From contig NZ_AKJD01000015.1 of NCBI RefSeq assembly GCF_000282515.1, positions 28,510 through 92,509 of the forward strand: DNA of 64,000 nucleotides. The letters run 5' to 3'. The notes beneath the pieces are model-generated. The model was given only the letters and a program-made list of their open reading frames with translations. It was not told the origin of the DNA and made no database searches. Source of the DNA: Pseudomonas sp. GM80 (lineage in GTDB: Bacteria > Pseudomonadota > Gammaproteobacteria > Pseudomonadales > Pseudomonadaceae). Below, piece after piece: positions 44,138 through 52,466 of the stretch (position 1 is its first letter; each line of letters opens with the position of its first letter). The position numbers were made by a program, and so were the translations under genes.

Positions 44138-45835
44138 TTAAAACGTGGTCTTGACGGAGAAAGCCAGGTAATCCCGGTCTTTCAGCGATTGCTGGAAATT
44201 GAATTGGCTGGTCGCGTTGAGGTTGGTGTTCTCGGGGCCGTAGTAATGCGTGTATGTCAGGCCGGCGGTCACACGGTCGAGGTAGGTCGCGGTAATACCG
44301 ATATTCATGTCACCGCCGTTATCTGCGCCGAACGAACTGACAACCGCTGATTTGCCCAGCGGGAAATAGCTCAGGCCAACCGGAATGCTGATGTCCACGC
44401 CGGGGAAAAACTGCCGATAAGTCGGGGTGTAAACCATCTTGAAGCCGAGACCGTCATCGGTGGCGTTGGGGTCTAGTGCGGCACGGTTTTTTGTGACGCT
44501 GAGCAGACGGTTCCAGGCGACCTCACCGACGAATCCGGACTCCTTGGCAATGAAGTTCGGTCCGAACGAAGCGATCACGTTGAGGTTGATGTGCGCGGTG
44601 CGCCCGACGGCATAAAGCGCATCGTCGTCGTTGTCGGCAGCAACCCCCGTTAGCACCGTGACGCCGTTGGACACCAGTGGCATGTTCCAGCGCATCGAGG
44701 CTTCACCGGCAAAGCTGTAGGCATCGACGGTGGTGGAGAAACTGGCGCCCAGCGCGCGGATGTCTTCCGGGTAAACCCAGTAGTAGTCGCCGATTTGGCC
44801 CGTGCTGAAGTTGGGTGCGCCAGTGGAAGGTCTGAGGTACAGCTTGGGGGTCTTGTCGTGGTACTGAATGGCATAGAGACCGTACTCCACGGTCTCGGCG
44901 CTGTATTTCAGTTGCAGGCCACCCTGCCCCGAATCCCTGGCATCTTTGTCTTTGCCATGGAAAAACGCCGCCGGACTGCTGGCGTTGCCACCCAGAAACG
45001 CCGGGAACGGCGCGCCGACAATCAGACGTTCATTGCCTTCACCGATGGTGTCGCTGGTAGAGAAGTAACTGCCTGCGCCAGGCAAGCGTGTTTCTTCCCA
45101 TTCCAGTTGGTAAAACGCCCCGAGGGATACGTCATCGGTCACTTGGAAGGTGCCCGACAGTTGATTGACCGGACGGGTGATTTCCTTGAACTGCGTGTTC
45201 GGCACCGACTGCGCCTTGACCACGTCCACCGGGGCCATGCCACCGGCAATGCCGTTGGCGCCGAAAAACAGGCTTTCACCCCAGATCAGGCCATGACGGC
45301 CGGCGCGCACCGACGTTGCACGGTCGGCCAGTTCACCGTTCCAGTAGACGAACGCGTCGAGGATTTCGCCGTCACCACCGTGCAAATGACGGGTGTCGTC
45401 GGTGAACTCGTCGTAGCCCACCGAACGTGCGTTGGCGCGGGACGGATCGTTATTGTCGTTGTTGCCCTGGTACTCGCTGTCGTACCACGCTGCTCCGCTC
45501 AAACGTGCGCCGAAATCCTGAAACGACAGATCCAGCTCCGAGAGGATGTCGGTGCGATTGGAGATCAGGCCTTTTTTGAACGCACGATCGCCATCGTCCT
45601 GGTTGAGCGCGACCTGACCCTCGGTCAATTTGCTGCTCGGATTCTGCGTGCGCCAGGCAGCGCTGTACTTGATCGTATTGTCCCAGCGCAGCTTGAAATC
45701 CGGGTTGCCGGTATCGATGTCGAAAGCGAAAGCGGCCTGGCTGCACAGCACCAGCAGCGCAGCGACGCTCAAACCAAAGGGTGCAGACGAGCAGACCGAG
45801 CGACGCGCGAGCGCCGCAGTCGTAGAACTAACCAT
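44138..45835 (-). CDS. DUF1302 family outer membrane protein
   Basis: A 565-residue beta-rich protein with a signal peptide ending near SQAAFA. FDIDTGNPDFKLRWDNTIKYS, RAGRHGLIWGESLFFGANGIAGG and the C-terminal YLAFSVKTTF with terminal Phe indicate a DUF1302 beta-barrel. Members accompany DUF1329 and RND proteins and probably form a channel for hydrophobic solutes. First of the envelope quartet, 12 bases before DUF1329, with AGAGG before the ATG. Confidence 0.83.
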   Translation of the reverse strand: MVSSTTAALARRSVCSSAPFGLSVAALLVLCSQAAFAFDIDTGNPDFKLRWDNTIKYSAAWRTQNPSSKLTEGQVALNQDDGDRAFKKGLISNRTDILSELDLSFQDFGARLSGAAWYDSEYQGNNDNNDPSRANARSVGYDEFTDDTRHLHGGDGEILDAFVYWNGELADRATSVRAGRHGLIWGESLFFGANGIAGGMAPVDVVKAQSVPNTQFKEITRPVNQLSGTFQVTDDVSLGAFYQLEWEETRLPGAGSYFSTSDTIGEGNERLIVGAPFPAFLGGNASSPAAFFHGKDKDARDSGQGGLQLKYSAETVEYGLYAIQYHDKTPKLYLRPSTGAPNFSTGQIGDYYWVYPEDIRALGASFSTTVDAYSFAGEASMRWNMPLVSNGVTVLTGVAADNDDDALYAVGRTAHINLNVIASFGPNFIAKESGFVGEVAWNRLLSVTKNRAALDPNATDDGLGFKMVYTPTYRQFFPGVDISIPVGLSYFPLGKSAVVSSFGADNGGDMNIGITATYLDRVTAGLTYTHYYGPENTNLNATSQFNFQQSLKDRDYLAFSVKTTF

Positions 45836-45892
45836 CGCGTTAACCTCTTGTTTTTATAGTGGTAACTGCTGTGGATGAGTCGCCGGTGGGGC

Positions 45893-47029
45893 TTAGATTG
45901 GCTCGGCAGTGCGCGCGAGCATTTGCTTGACCAGGCCAATGCGATCGAAGGCGCGGTCGTGTTGCATCTCCTTGTCGCCGGCCAGCACCGAGCTTTCGCT
46001 GATGTACTTGCAACGTTCGAAGCGCCGCGCCATGAAGCGCTGCAACTGCTGCTCGACGCTGGTGGCGGCGGGCTGCTCGCGAGTGAGTTCTTCGCTGAGC
46101 ACAATCGCGTCTTCGATGGCCATGCCGGCGCCCTGACCGAGGTGCGGCGTGGTGGCGTGGGCCGCATCGCCAATCAGCAGGACGCGTCCGCGATGCCACG
46201 GCTCATCGACGAACACCACTTCCATCGGCTTGTAGACGACCTGGCTGTTGTCGGTGATTTGCTCGCGCAGTTCGCCGATCAGCCCGGTAAAGCCTTGCAG
46301 GCGCTGGCGCATCTGCGCGGCCAGATCGGCAGGATCCATCCACGGATTGGAGGGCTCGTGGGACGTCAGAAACAGGTACATCAAGTCGCCGGCCAGCGGC
46401 ACCAGCCCGGCGTTGCCGTCAGCGCTTTGATAGTTGGCAAGATGGTCAATCTGTGGCGCGCGGGGAAAGTTATAGCGCCACACCGACTGACCAGTGAAAC
46501 GCGGGGTGTAGGTATCGCCGAAGACCAGGCTGCGCACTTTAGAGAACAGACCATCGGCGCCGACCACCAGGTCGTAGCTGCCTTGACTGCCATCGGTAAA
46601 CAACACGTCGACCTCTGTGCCGTCGTCGTTCAGCGTTTCCACGCTCAAGCCCAAACGCACGTTGGCACCGAGTTGCAAGGCGGTTTCGCTGAGGACTTTG
46701 TGCAGCGCCAAGCGGGAAATGCCGACGTTGGCGGGGTACTGCGGGCCGGCGAGTCGCTGGCCCGGAATGCGCGCCAGTTGCTGCCCGCCGGGGCCGTAGA
46801 TGGCGACGTCTTCGAAGGCATAAGCGGCATCGAGATAGCCGTCGAGAACGCCCAGTTTGGCCATTTCACGGACGACGTTGCTCTGCTGAATAATCCCGAC
46901 GCCATAGACTGTCCATTCGGACTTGAGCTCGATCAGGTCGACCTCGATGCCTTTACGCCGCAAGGCGATGGCCGCACACAAGCCGCCGATACCACCGCCC
47001 ACGATCAGAACGTTGTTCACTGCACTCAT
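45893..47029 (-). CDS. FAD-dependent aromatic-ring monooxygenase (salicylate/3-hydroxybenzoate hydroxylase type)
   Basis: A 378-residue group A flavoprotein monooxygenase. VLIVGGGIGGLCAAIAL binds the ADP part of FAD, VVGADGLFSKVR is the DG motif, and VLLIGDAAHATTPHLGQGAGMAIEDA is the GD motif. It should hydroxylate an activated aromatic ring with NAD(P)H and O2. I take the ATG at 47029 (AGAGAG upstream) because the Rossmann fold begins there; the frame is open much further but that part overlaps the Rieske gene. Operator site A lies upstream. Confidence 0.88.
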   Translation of the reverse strand: MSAVNNVLIVGGGIGGLCAAIALRRKGIEVDLIELKSEWTVYGVGIIQQSNVVREMAKLGVLDGYLDAAYAFEDVAIYGPGGQQLARIPGQRLAGPQYPANVGISRLALHKVLSETALQLGANVRLGLSVETLNDDGTEVDVLFTDGSQGSYDLVVGADGLFSKVRSLVFGDTYTPRFTGQSVWRYNFPRAPQIDHLANYQSADGNAGLVPLAGDLMYLFLTSHEPSNPWMDPADLAAQMRQRLQGFTGLIGELREQITDNSQVVYKPMEVVFVDEPWHRGRVLLIGDAAHATTPHLGQGAGMAIEDAIVLSEELTREQPAATSVEQQLQRFMARRFERCKYISESSVLAGDKEMQHDRAFDRIGLVKQMLARTAEPI

Positions 47030-47113
47030 GGTGTTCTCTCTTTTTATTCTTGTGATCGATGCTGCGTCGGGCACGGCATCGTTGGATGAAGCTTCCCGGC
47101 AAAGCAGGGATTT

Positions 47114-47158
47114 GACTAATCGCGAGTAGGGATGCGATGTATCGCCGTACGCGATACC
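47114..47158. promoter_or_regulatory. LysR-type operator site A
   Basis: Core GTATCG-CCGTACG-CGATACC at 47139-47158, fitting T-N11-A, with GACTAATCGCGAGT beginning at 47114. About 40 of 46 bases match site B at 48622. It precedes the FAD monooxygenase gene by 85-129 bases, in the gap after the Rieske gene. Confidence 0.75.
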
Positions 47159-47184
47159 TCGATTTATCCCGGCTGCGGCAACTC

Positions 47185-47526
47185 CTAAGGCATTCGTACC
47201 AACAGCCAGCCATCCTTCTCGCAGAACGGCAGCGCCTCCAGCGTCTGGCCCAGACACGGGCCGTAGATACACTCGCCGGTCGCCGGCAGAAATTGCGCAC
47301 CGTGGGCGTAGCAGACGATCAACTGGCCATCGGCGGACAAGAACTTGTCCTTGCGATACTCCAGGCGCACGTCCAGATGCGGACAACGGTTGCGATAGAC
47401 CCGCACCTGATTGCCGTGACGCAGGGCAAACACGCTGTCGCGGCCCTGCGCCAACGGATCGAATCCGCGCGCCCGGCCCTCCTCCAGTTCGTCCAGCCGA
47501 CACAGTGGCTGCGCAATTGCGCTCAT
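47185..47526 (-). CDS. Stand-alone Rieske-type ferredoxin
   Basis: A 113-residue [2Fe-2S] protein. CPHLDVRLEY (C-x-H) and CYAHGAQF (C-x2-H) supply the Rieske ligands. The ATG at 47526 begins 14 bases after the VOC gene stop; no strong ribosome site but translation is probably coupled. No Rieske oxygenase alpha subunit gene lies in this operon, so the partner may be the dioxygenase or monooxygenase next to it, or a distant enzyme. Confidence 0.85.
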   Translation of the reverse strand: MSAIAQPLCRLDELEEGRARGFDPLAQGRDSVFALRHGNQVRVYRNRCPHLDVRLEYRKDKFLSADGQLIVCYAHGAQFLPATGECIYGPCLGQTLEALPFCEKDGWLLVRMP

Positions 47527-47540
47527 GATCAGCGCCGGCC

Positions 47541-48482
47541 TCAACCGAGTTTTGGCGGCGGGCCACCGGGGGCCCATTTTTCTTTCGCGCTGAACAGGAA
47601 CAGCTGCGAGTTATCCGCCGACAGCGGCGCGCGACGGGCCTCCCAGGCGTCATCGTGCTTGTCCATGTCGGCGTCGTATTCGATGTGGCAGCCCAGCGGA
47701 CTGTTGAAGTACCAGAACCAGTTGGAGCCAAACAGGTGACGGCCCGGGCCCCAGAAACTGGTCCAGCCTTTTTGCTCGAAACGCGTCCCGGCCAGCAGCA
47801 CTTCGGTGCCGCTGCCCATGTGGAAGGTGAAGTGTTCGCAGCCCTTCATGTGCGGCGGGGTCTGGATCATGAACAGGCAATGGTGATCGTCAGAGCCGGC
47901 TGGGCGCATGAACGGCCCGGCGCCAATGAAGGTGTCGGTGGTGCGAAAACCCAGACGCTCGGCGTAAAAGGCTTCCGCTTTCGCCGCATCGGGTACGAAA
48001 TACACCACGTGCGACAAAGTGCGCGGGACGGCGCCCATATCGAGGGTAATGCCCGGCTGGTTAAGTGGCCGCTGTGGCGCATGGCCGGCGGCGTTGGTCA
48101 GGTCATCCGGTGCGCTGTAAGGCTTGCGCACACTGACCTGAAACGCGATGGCGAAACCCATGTCGTCAACGCTGTGCAGCACGCCGTGTTGATCACGACG
48201 GACGCTACGATCACGCGCCAGCTCATCTTCGATGGCATCCAGATCACTGAGCGCAGCGACCCCGTAGACCGTCTCGCGAATCGACGGCGCCGGGCCGATC
48301 GCCACCGGCAAATCAGGGTCGTCGGCTCGGCGGATAATCACGGCGGTACCGTCCAGCGCTTCGAAACGCCCGCCGTTGCTGTCAACGCCGACCGGCGCAA
48401 GGCCGTAGTCGCGCAGGCAATCGGTGCAGGCTTGAATGTCATCGACGCCAAAAATCAGGGCATCAAGGCCAATGATGTTCAT
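47541..48482 (-). CDS. VOC-superfamily extradiol dioxygenase-like protein
   Basis: A 313-residue two-module vicinal oxygen chelate protein. The C-terminal module holds candidate metal ligands: the His in TLSHVVYFV, the His in GCEHFTFHMG and the Glu in GCHIEYDADM. This is the arrangement of type I extradiol dioxygenases, which open catechol rings beside the hydroxyls. GGAG precedes the ATG. It is the first gene of the minus-strand run and starts the unit next to operator site B. Confidence 0.8.
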   Translation of the reverse strand: MNIIGLDALIFGVDDIQACTDCLRDYGLAPVGVDSNGGRFEALDGTAVIIRRADDPDLPVAIGPAPSIRETVYGVAALSDLDAIEDELARDRSVRRDQHGVLHSVDDMGFAIAFQVSVRKPYSAPDDLTNAAGHAPQRPLNQPGITLDMGAVPRTLSHVVYFVPDAAKAEAFYAERLGFRTTDTFIGAGPFMRPAGSDDHHCLFMIQTPPHMKGCEHFTFHMGSGTEVLLAGTRFEQKGWTSFWGPGRHLFGSNWFWYFNSPLGCHIEYDADMDKHDDAWEARRAPLSADNSQLFLFSAKEKWAPGGPPPKLG

Positions 48483-48621
48483 GGCTTACCACTCCATTGA
48501 AATTATGATCCGGTGACTGTCGCCATGGACGCCTTACAGCGCGCCGGGCCTGACTGGAAACCGGTGGTGGTGTCGGCTGCAGGGCCGACTGCGGCGAAGA
48601 TTGGCGCAAGGGTTGGCAACT

Positions 48622-48666
48622 GACTAATCGCGAGTCGGGATGCGACCTATCGGCAAACGCGATACC
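48622..48666. promoter_or_regulatory. LysR-type operator site B
   Basis: Core CTATCG-GCAAACG-CGATACC at 48647-48666, fitting T-N11-A, with GACTAATCGCGAGT from 48622. It is in the gap between the divergent VOC dioxygenase and LysR genes. Confidence 0.75.
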
Positions 48667-48739
48667 TGAGACGAAGGTTGACGTGCCGATGGAATCGTTC
48701 GAATGTATTGCGAAAATAAATACAAGAACGGACCTGCCC

Positions 48740-49702
48740 ATGCGTTTCAACCATCTGGATCTGAACCTGCTGGTCGCGCTCGATGTATTGCTCGAAGAGC
48801 AGAACATCACCCGCGCGGCTGAACGCCTGCACATGACCCAATCCGCCACCAGCGGCGTGCTCGCGCGATTGCGCACCTACTTTGAGGATGAGCTGCTGGT
48901 CCAGGTCGGACGCAAGATGCAGCCCACGCCCTACGCCACGGAACTGGCAAAACCGGTGCGTGAAGTCCTGTTGACGATCCAGTCCTCGATTACCGCCAAA
49001 CCGGTGTTCGACCCGGCCACCAGCAAGCGACATTTTCGCTTGGTGACCTCGGACTATCTGATCAGCGTGCTGTTCGCCCAGGTGATCCAGAACATTCATC
49101 AGGAAGCGCCCAACATCACCTTCGAAATGCTTGGCCCCAGCGACAATTCCGGCGAACTGCTGGTGCGTGGCGAAGTCGACCTGATGATTGTTCCCGAGCG
49201 CTACATCATTGACGGCCACCCTTCGCGCCTGCTCTTTGAGGAAGAACATGTGTGCGTAGTGTGGCAAGGCAATACCCAAGTCGGCGACACCCTGACCCTT
49301 GAGCAGTACATGCAGATGGGCCATGTTTCGGTGGGATTTGGCCGTACCCGCCACATGAGCATCGAAGAATGGTTCATGAATCAGTACGGCTTCAATCGGC
49401 GCATTGAAGTGATCACCAGCGACTTCAATACCCTGCCGCAACTGATTGTCGGCACGCAGCGCATCGCCACGATGCACCAGCGTCTGGCGAACCTCTACGC
49501 GCACTATCTGCCGCTGCGCATCCTGCCGCCACCGGTGAAAATTCCGGTCATGCGCGAATACATGTTGTGGCACCGCAGCGTTGACGGCGACCCGATGCAC
49601 CGCTGGCTGCGCGAACGCATCAGCGAATCCATCCAGCATCTGCAACACGTGCCCATCGTATCTCGCGATACCTCGTATCCGCCGTCACGATTGGCCAATT
49701 AG
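48740..49702 (+). CDS. LysR-family regulator (NodD/NahR-like), probable master regulator of the cluster
   Basis: A 320-residue LysR protein. MRFNHLDLNLLVALDVLLEE and LHMTQSATSGVLARLR form the HTH of the NodD/NahR/LinR sub-group, activators for aromatic degradation or symbiosis signals. The ATG at 48740 is chosen because the family starts with RFNHLDLNLL; a frame to 48683 adds unrelated residues. It diverges from the dioxygenase gene with operator B between, and operator C lies at its own 3' end. Effector unknown. Confidence 0.87.
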   Translation: MRFNHLDLNLLVALDVLLEEQNITRAAERLHMTQSATSGVLARLRTYFEDELLVQVGRKMQPTPYATELAKPVREVLLTIQSSITAKPVFDPATSKRHFRLVTSDYLISVLFAQVIQNIHQEAPNITFEMLGPSDNSGELLVRGEVDLMIVPERYIIDGHPSRLLFEEEHVCVVWQGNTQVGDTLTLEQYMQMGHVSVGFGRTRHMSIEEWFMNQYGFNRRIEVITSDFNTLPQLIVGTQRIATMHQRLANLYAHYLPLRILPPPVKIPVMREYMLWHRSVDGDPMHRWLRERISESIQHLQHVPIVSRDTSYPPSRLAN

Positions 49703-49704
49703 TC
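49653..49704. promoter_or_regulatory. LysR-type operator site C
   Basis: Core CCATCG-TATCTCG-CGATACC at 49653-49672 and ATTAGTC at 49698-49704. The core lies inside the last codons of the LysR gene, 90 bases before the alpha/beta hydrolase start, and keeps the same order as sites A and B: core, ATTAGTC, gene. Confidence 0.65.
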
Positions 49705-49761
49705 GGGTGATCCTTAACGTGCCTTGGGAATGCCAAGGCAACCACAAGGACAACAATAATC

Positions 49762-50919
49762 ATGTTTCGCTATTTCCCGACCAACTACGTTTGGAATCTC
49801 TCTGTCGACCTGGCCATTGAAATGGGCGCCCGCATGGGTGAAATCGAAGAGATGTGCGCCCCGCTGCAAGAGGCTGCGAAACAGCCAGACGCGGCCGGCA
49901 CCCGTGCCTTTCGCGAAACCTGGGCAAAAATGGCCGACAAGCTCTGCGGTCTGGCCGAGGAAGACGAAGGCAATGGCCGGATGCTCTCGGCTGGCGAGAA
50001 ATACAACCGCGCCGCCACCTATTATTTGACCTGCGAGCGCCTGCAAGCCCATGGCGCTCCGGGGCGAACCGAGCTCTATCAACGCTTCCTGCAAACCTTC
50101 AAGCGCGGCATCGAACTGTCGCGGGAAACCTGCGAACGGGTGGAAATCCCGTACGAGGGCAAACATCTTTCCGGCTTGCTGGTGCGCGCCGAAGGCGTCG
50201 AGGGGCCTGCGCCGATTCTGGTGCAGGTCAACGGTCTGGACTCGACCAAAGAAATGAAATACCGCGTGGGCCTGCCAGCCTGGCTGGCGAAACGCGGCAT
50301 CTCTTCGCTGATCATTGACCAGCCCGGCACCGGCGAAGCGCTGCGCCTGCATGGCCTGACCGCGCGATTCGACAGTGAACACTGGGCCAGTCGCGTGGTG
50401 GATTGGCTGGAAACCCGAAGCGATGTTGATGCCAAACGTATCGGCCTCGAAGGTGTCTCGTTGGGCGGCTATTACTGCCCGCGCGCGGTTGCCTTCGAAC
50501 CACGCTTCGCCTGCGGCGTCGTGTGGGGGGCCAACCATGACTGGCGTGATGTGCAAAAGCGTCGACTGGAAAAAGAAGGCAGCTTCCCGGTGCCGCACTA
50601 CTGGGCACATGTCTGCTGGGTTTGGGGCGCCAGGGACGTCGAAGAGTTCATGACCATCGCTGAAAACGTGCACCTCGATGGCGTGCTCGACCGGATCAAG
50701 GTGCCCTTCCTCGTGACCCATGGTGAACAGGATTCGCAGATTCCGTTGAAGTGGGCGCATCGCACCTACGAACAACTGGTCAACAGTCCAAAATGTGAAC
50801 TGAAAATCTTCACCGAACGTGAAGGTGGTGTGCAGCATTCGAGCTTCGACAACAGCATCAATGCCGGGCATTACATTGCTGACTGGATCGCCGAAACCTT
50901 GGGCGGCCGTACCGCTTGA
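49762..50919 (+). CDS. Alpha/beta hydrolase (2,6-dihydropseudooxynicotine hydrolase/FrsA-like)
   Basis: A 385-residue serine hydrolase with an N-terminal helical domain (MFRYFPTNYVWNLSVDLAIEMG) and a C-terminal catalytic domain. LEGVSLGGYYCPR holds the nucleophile, THGEQDSQIPL the acid and QHSSFDN the His region. This form includes C-C bond hydrolases of ring-degradation pathways. AAGGA lies before the ATG. It is probably activated by the LysR upstream through site C. A strong hairpin follows its stop. Confidence 0.82.
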   Translation: MFRYFPTNYVWNLSVDLAIEMGARMGEIEEMCAPLQEAAKQPDAAGTRAFRETWAKMADKLCGLAEEDEGNGRMLSAGEKYNRAATYYLTCERLQAHGAPGRTELYQRFLQTFKRGIELSRETCERVEIPYEGKHLSGLLVRAEGVEGPAPILVQVNGLDSTKEMKYRVGLPAWLAKRGISSLIIDQPGTGEALRLHGLTARFDSEHWASRVVDWLETRSDVDAKRIGLEGVSLGGYYCPRAVAFEPRFACGVVWGANHDWRDVQKRRLEKEGSFPVPHYWAHVCWVWGARDVEEFMTIAENVHLDGVLDRIKVPFLVTHGEQDSQIPLKWAHRTYEQLVNSPKCELKIFTEREGGVQHSSFDNSINAGHYIADWIAETLGGRTA

Positions 50920-50942
50920 TCCACTGAAAAAACACGCCATGA

Positions 50943-50978
50943 AAAACGCCGGACAATCTCGCGATTGTCCGGCGTTTT
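50943..50978 (+). terminator. Rho-independent terminator after the alpha/beta hydrolase gene
   Basis: AAAACGCCGGACAATC pairs exactly with GATTGTCCGGCGTTTT around TCGC, a perfect 16-bp stem ending in T residues. Confidence 0.85.
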
Positions 50979-51005
50979 CGTTGATGGCTTCAGCCCGGCG
51001 CAGCT

Positions 51006-51036
51006 ATTGATGCCATCAATGCGCAGGCATCGATGC
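51006..51036. promoter_or_regulatory. LysR-type palindrome before the amidohydrolase gene
   Basis: ATTGATG-C-CATCAAT (51006-51020) is a perfect palindrome fitting T-N11-A, and GCATCGATGC (51027-51036) is a second one. They lie 70-100 bases before the amidohydrolase and differ from sites A-D, so another LysR, perhaps the one at 52898, may bind them. Confidence 0.55.
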
Positions 51037-51105
51037 AATCTGCTGGTCGTCCCCTCGCCTGCTCTCTAGCCTCTCTTTGCATAACAATCACATAGCGAAG
51101 ACGCC

Positions 51106-52455
51106 ATGACTGCCCTGCACCTGAAATGCCAGACCTTGTTTGACGGCACCGGACTGCAAACCCGCCAACAACAGACATTGATCGTCGAAAACGGCCTGCT
51201 CAGTTACGTCGGGCCCACCGCGCTGGCACCCGCTCCCAAGCCAGGCGATACACGGGTGGATGCGGGGGATAATTTCGTCATGCCGGGGCTGGTGGATGTG
51301 CACACGCATCTGGCCTTCGGCAACGCGCAGAGCGAGGAAGACATTGATCTGTGGACCAGCGACGAATTTCGCGCGTTGCGCGGGATGTTCTTCGCGCAAC
51401 ACGTGCTGGCCGCCGGCGTCACCAGCATGGTCTGCCCCGGCGACAGCGGTCAGCTCAGCATCGCCGTGCGCAATGCGGTGACCGCTGGTTTGTTCGAAGG
51501 CCCGAGGATCGCGGCCAGCAGCCGCGTCATCACCAATCGGCAGAGTCTCAATGACTGGTTCCCTAGTCGGGTCGGCGCTCCGGAGTACTTCACCGCCCAA
51601 TTGGTCACCAGTCGTAGCGACGCCCTCGCGGAGATCCGCAAGCAGGCCAAGGATGGCGTCGACCTGATCAAGATCGCCATGGACGGCACGCACCGTCGCC
51701 CCAACGGCGAAATCATTGCGGCCTTCACCGCCGACGAGACCTTCGAAATGGTCGAGGAAGCGCATCGTCTGGGCTGCAAGGTCGCCACCCACGCCTACGG
51801 TCGCGAAGCCGTGATGTACGCGGCGCGCGCCGGCGTTGATCTGGTTTTCCATGCCTTTTACATGGACGACGCCTGCATCGAAGCACTGCTAGAGGCCGGC
51901 AGCATTCTGGCGCCGACCATGACCTTCCCGCAGAACACCGTGGATTTCTGTCAGCCCCATGATCCGGCGATCAGCACCGGTTATGCCGGTTACTGTGCGC
52001 GCACACTGGAGGTCGGTTCGGCGGTACTCAAACGCGCCAAAGCAGCCGGCGTACCGTTTGCCTGCGGCAGTGACAGCGGTTTTGCGGTGACGCCCTACGG
52101 CGAGTGGCACGCCCGTGAGCTGGAGTTGCTGGTGACTCGCCTCGGATTCACCCCGGCCGAAGCGTTATACGCCGCGACCGCTGTCGGCGCGCGCTGCATG
52201 CCGCGCGGTGAAACCCTCGGCACCCTGCAAGTGGGCAAGCAGGCAGACTTCCTCGTGCTCGACGGTTCACCGCTGAACGACATTCGCATCCTTCAGGATC
52301 GTTCGCGCCTGAAGGCCGTTTACAAGGCCGGGCAATCGGTGCGCATGGATCGCAGCCCCTACAACCCCAAGCAAGTGTCCGATTTCAATTCGCTGAAATG
52401 GACTGATCTTTACACCCGCGACCGCGTGGCCCAACTGGGCAAGTGGGCCGTATGA
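51106..52455 (+). CDS. Amidohydrolase-superfamily protein
   Basis: A 449-residue TIM-barrel metal hydrolase. MPGLVDVHTHL is the HxH metal motif, DLIKIAMDGT contains the likely bridging lysine, ATHAYG and FHAFY supply further histidines and CGSDSGF the final aspartate. It belongs to the imidazolonepropionase/prolidase-like group that hydrolyses cyclic or linear amides. The next gene starts at or just after its stop, so they are co-translated. Substrate unknown. Confidence 0.85.
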   Translation: MTALHLKCQTLFDGTGLQTRQQQTLIVENGLLSYVGPTALAPAPKPGDTRVDAGDNFVMPGLVDVHTHLAFGNAQSEEDIDLWTSDEFRALRGMFFAQHVLAAGVTSMVCPGDSGQLSIAVRNAVTAGLFEGPRIAASSRVITNRQSLNDWFPSRVGAPEYFTAQLVTSRSDALAEIRKQAKDGVDLIKIAMDGTHRRPNGEIIAAFTADETFEMVEEAHRLGCKVATHAYGREAVMYAARAGVDLVFHAFYMDDACIEALLEAGSILAPTMTFPQNTVDFCQPHDPAISTGYAGYCARTLEVGSAVLKRAKAAGVPFACGSDSGFAVTPYGEWHARELELLVTRLGFTPAEALYAATAVGARCMPRGETLGTLQVGKQADFLVLDGSPLNDIRILQDRSRLKAVYKAGQSVRMDRSPYNPKQVSDFNSLKWTDLYTRDRVAQLGKWAV

Positions 52456-52466
52456 GGACAGAGGCC

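Noticed and set aside
47030..47731. Open frame extending the FAD monooxygenase N-terminus to about 612 residues
   Set aside because: The added residues overlap the Rieske and VOC genes in another frame and lack any domain; the Rossmann fold starts at 47029 with a ribosome site.
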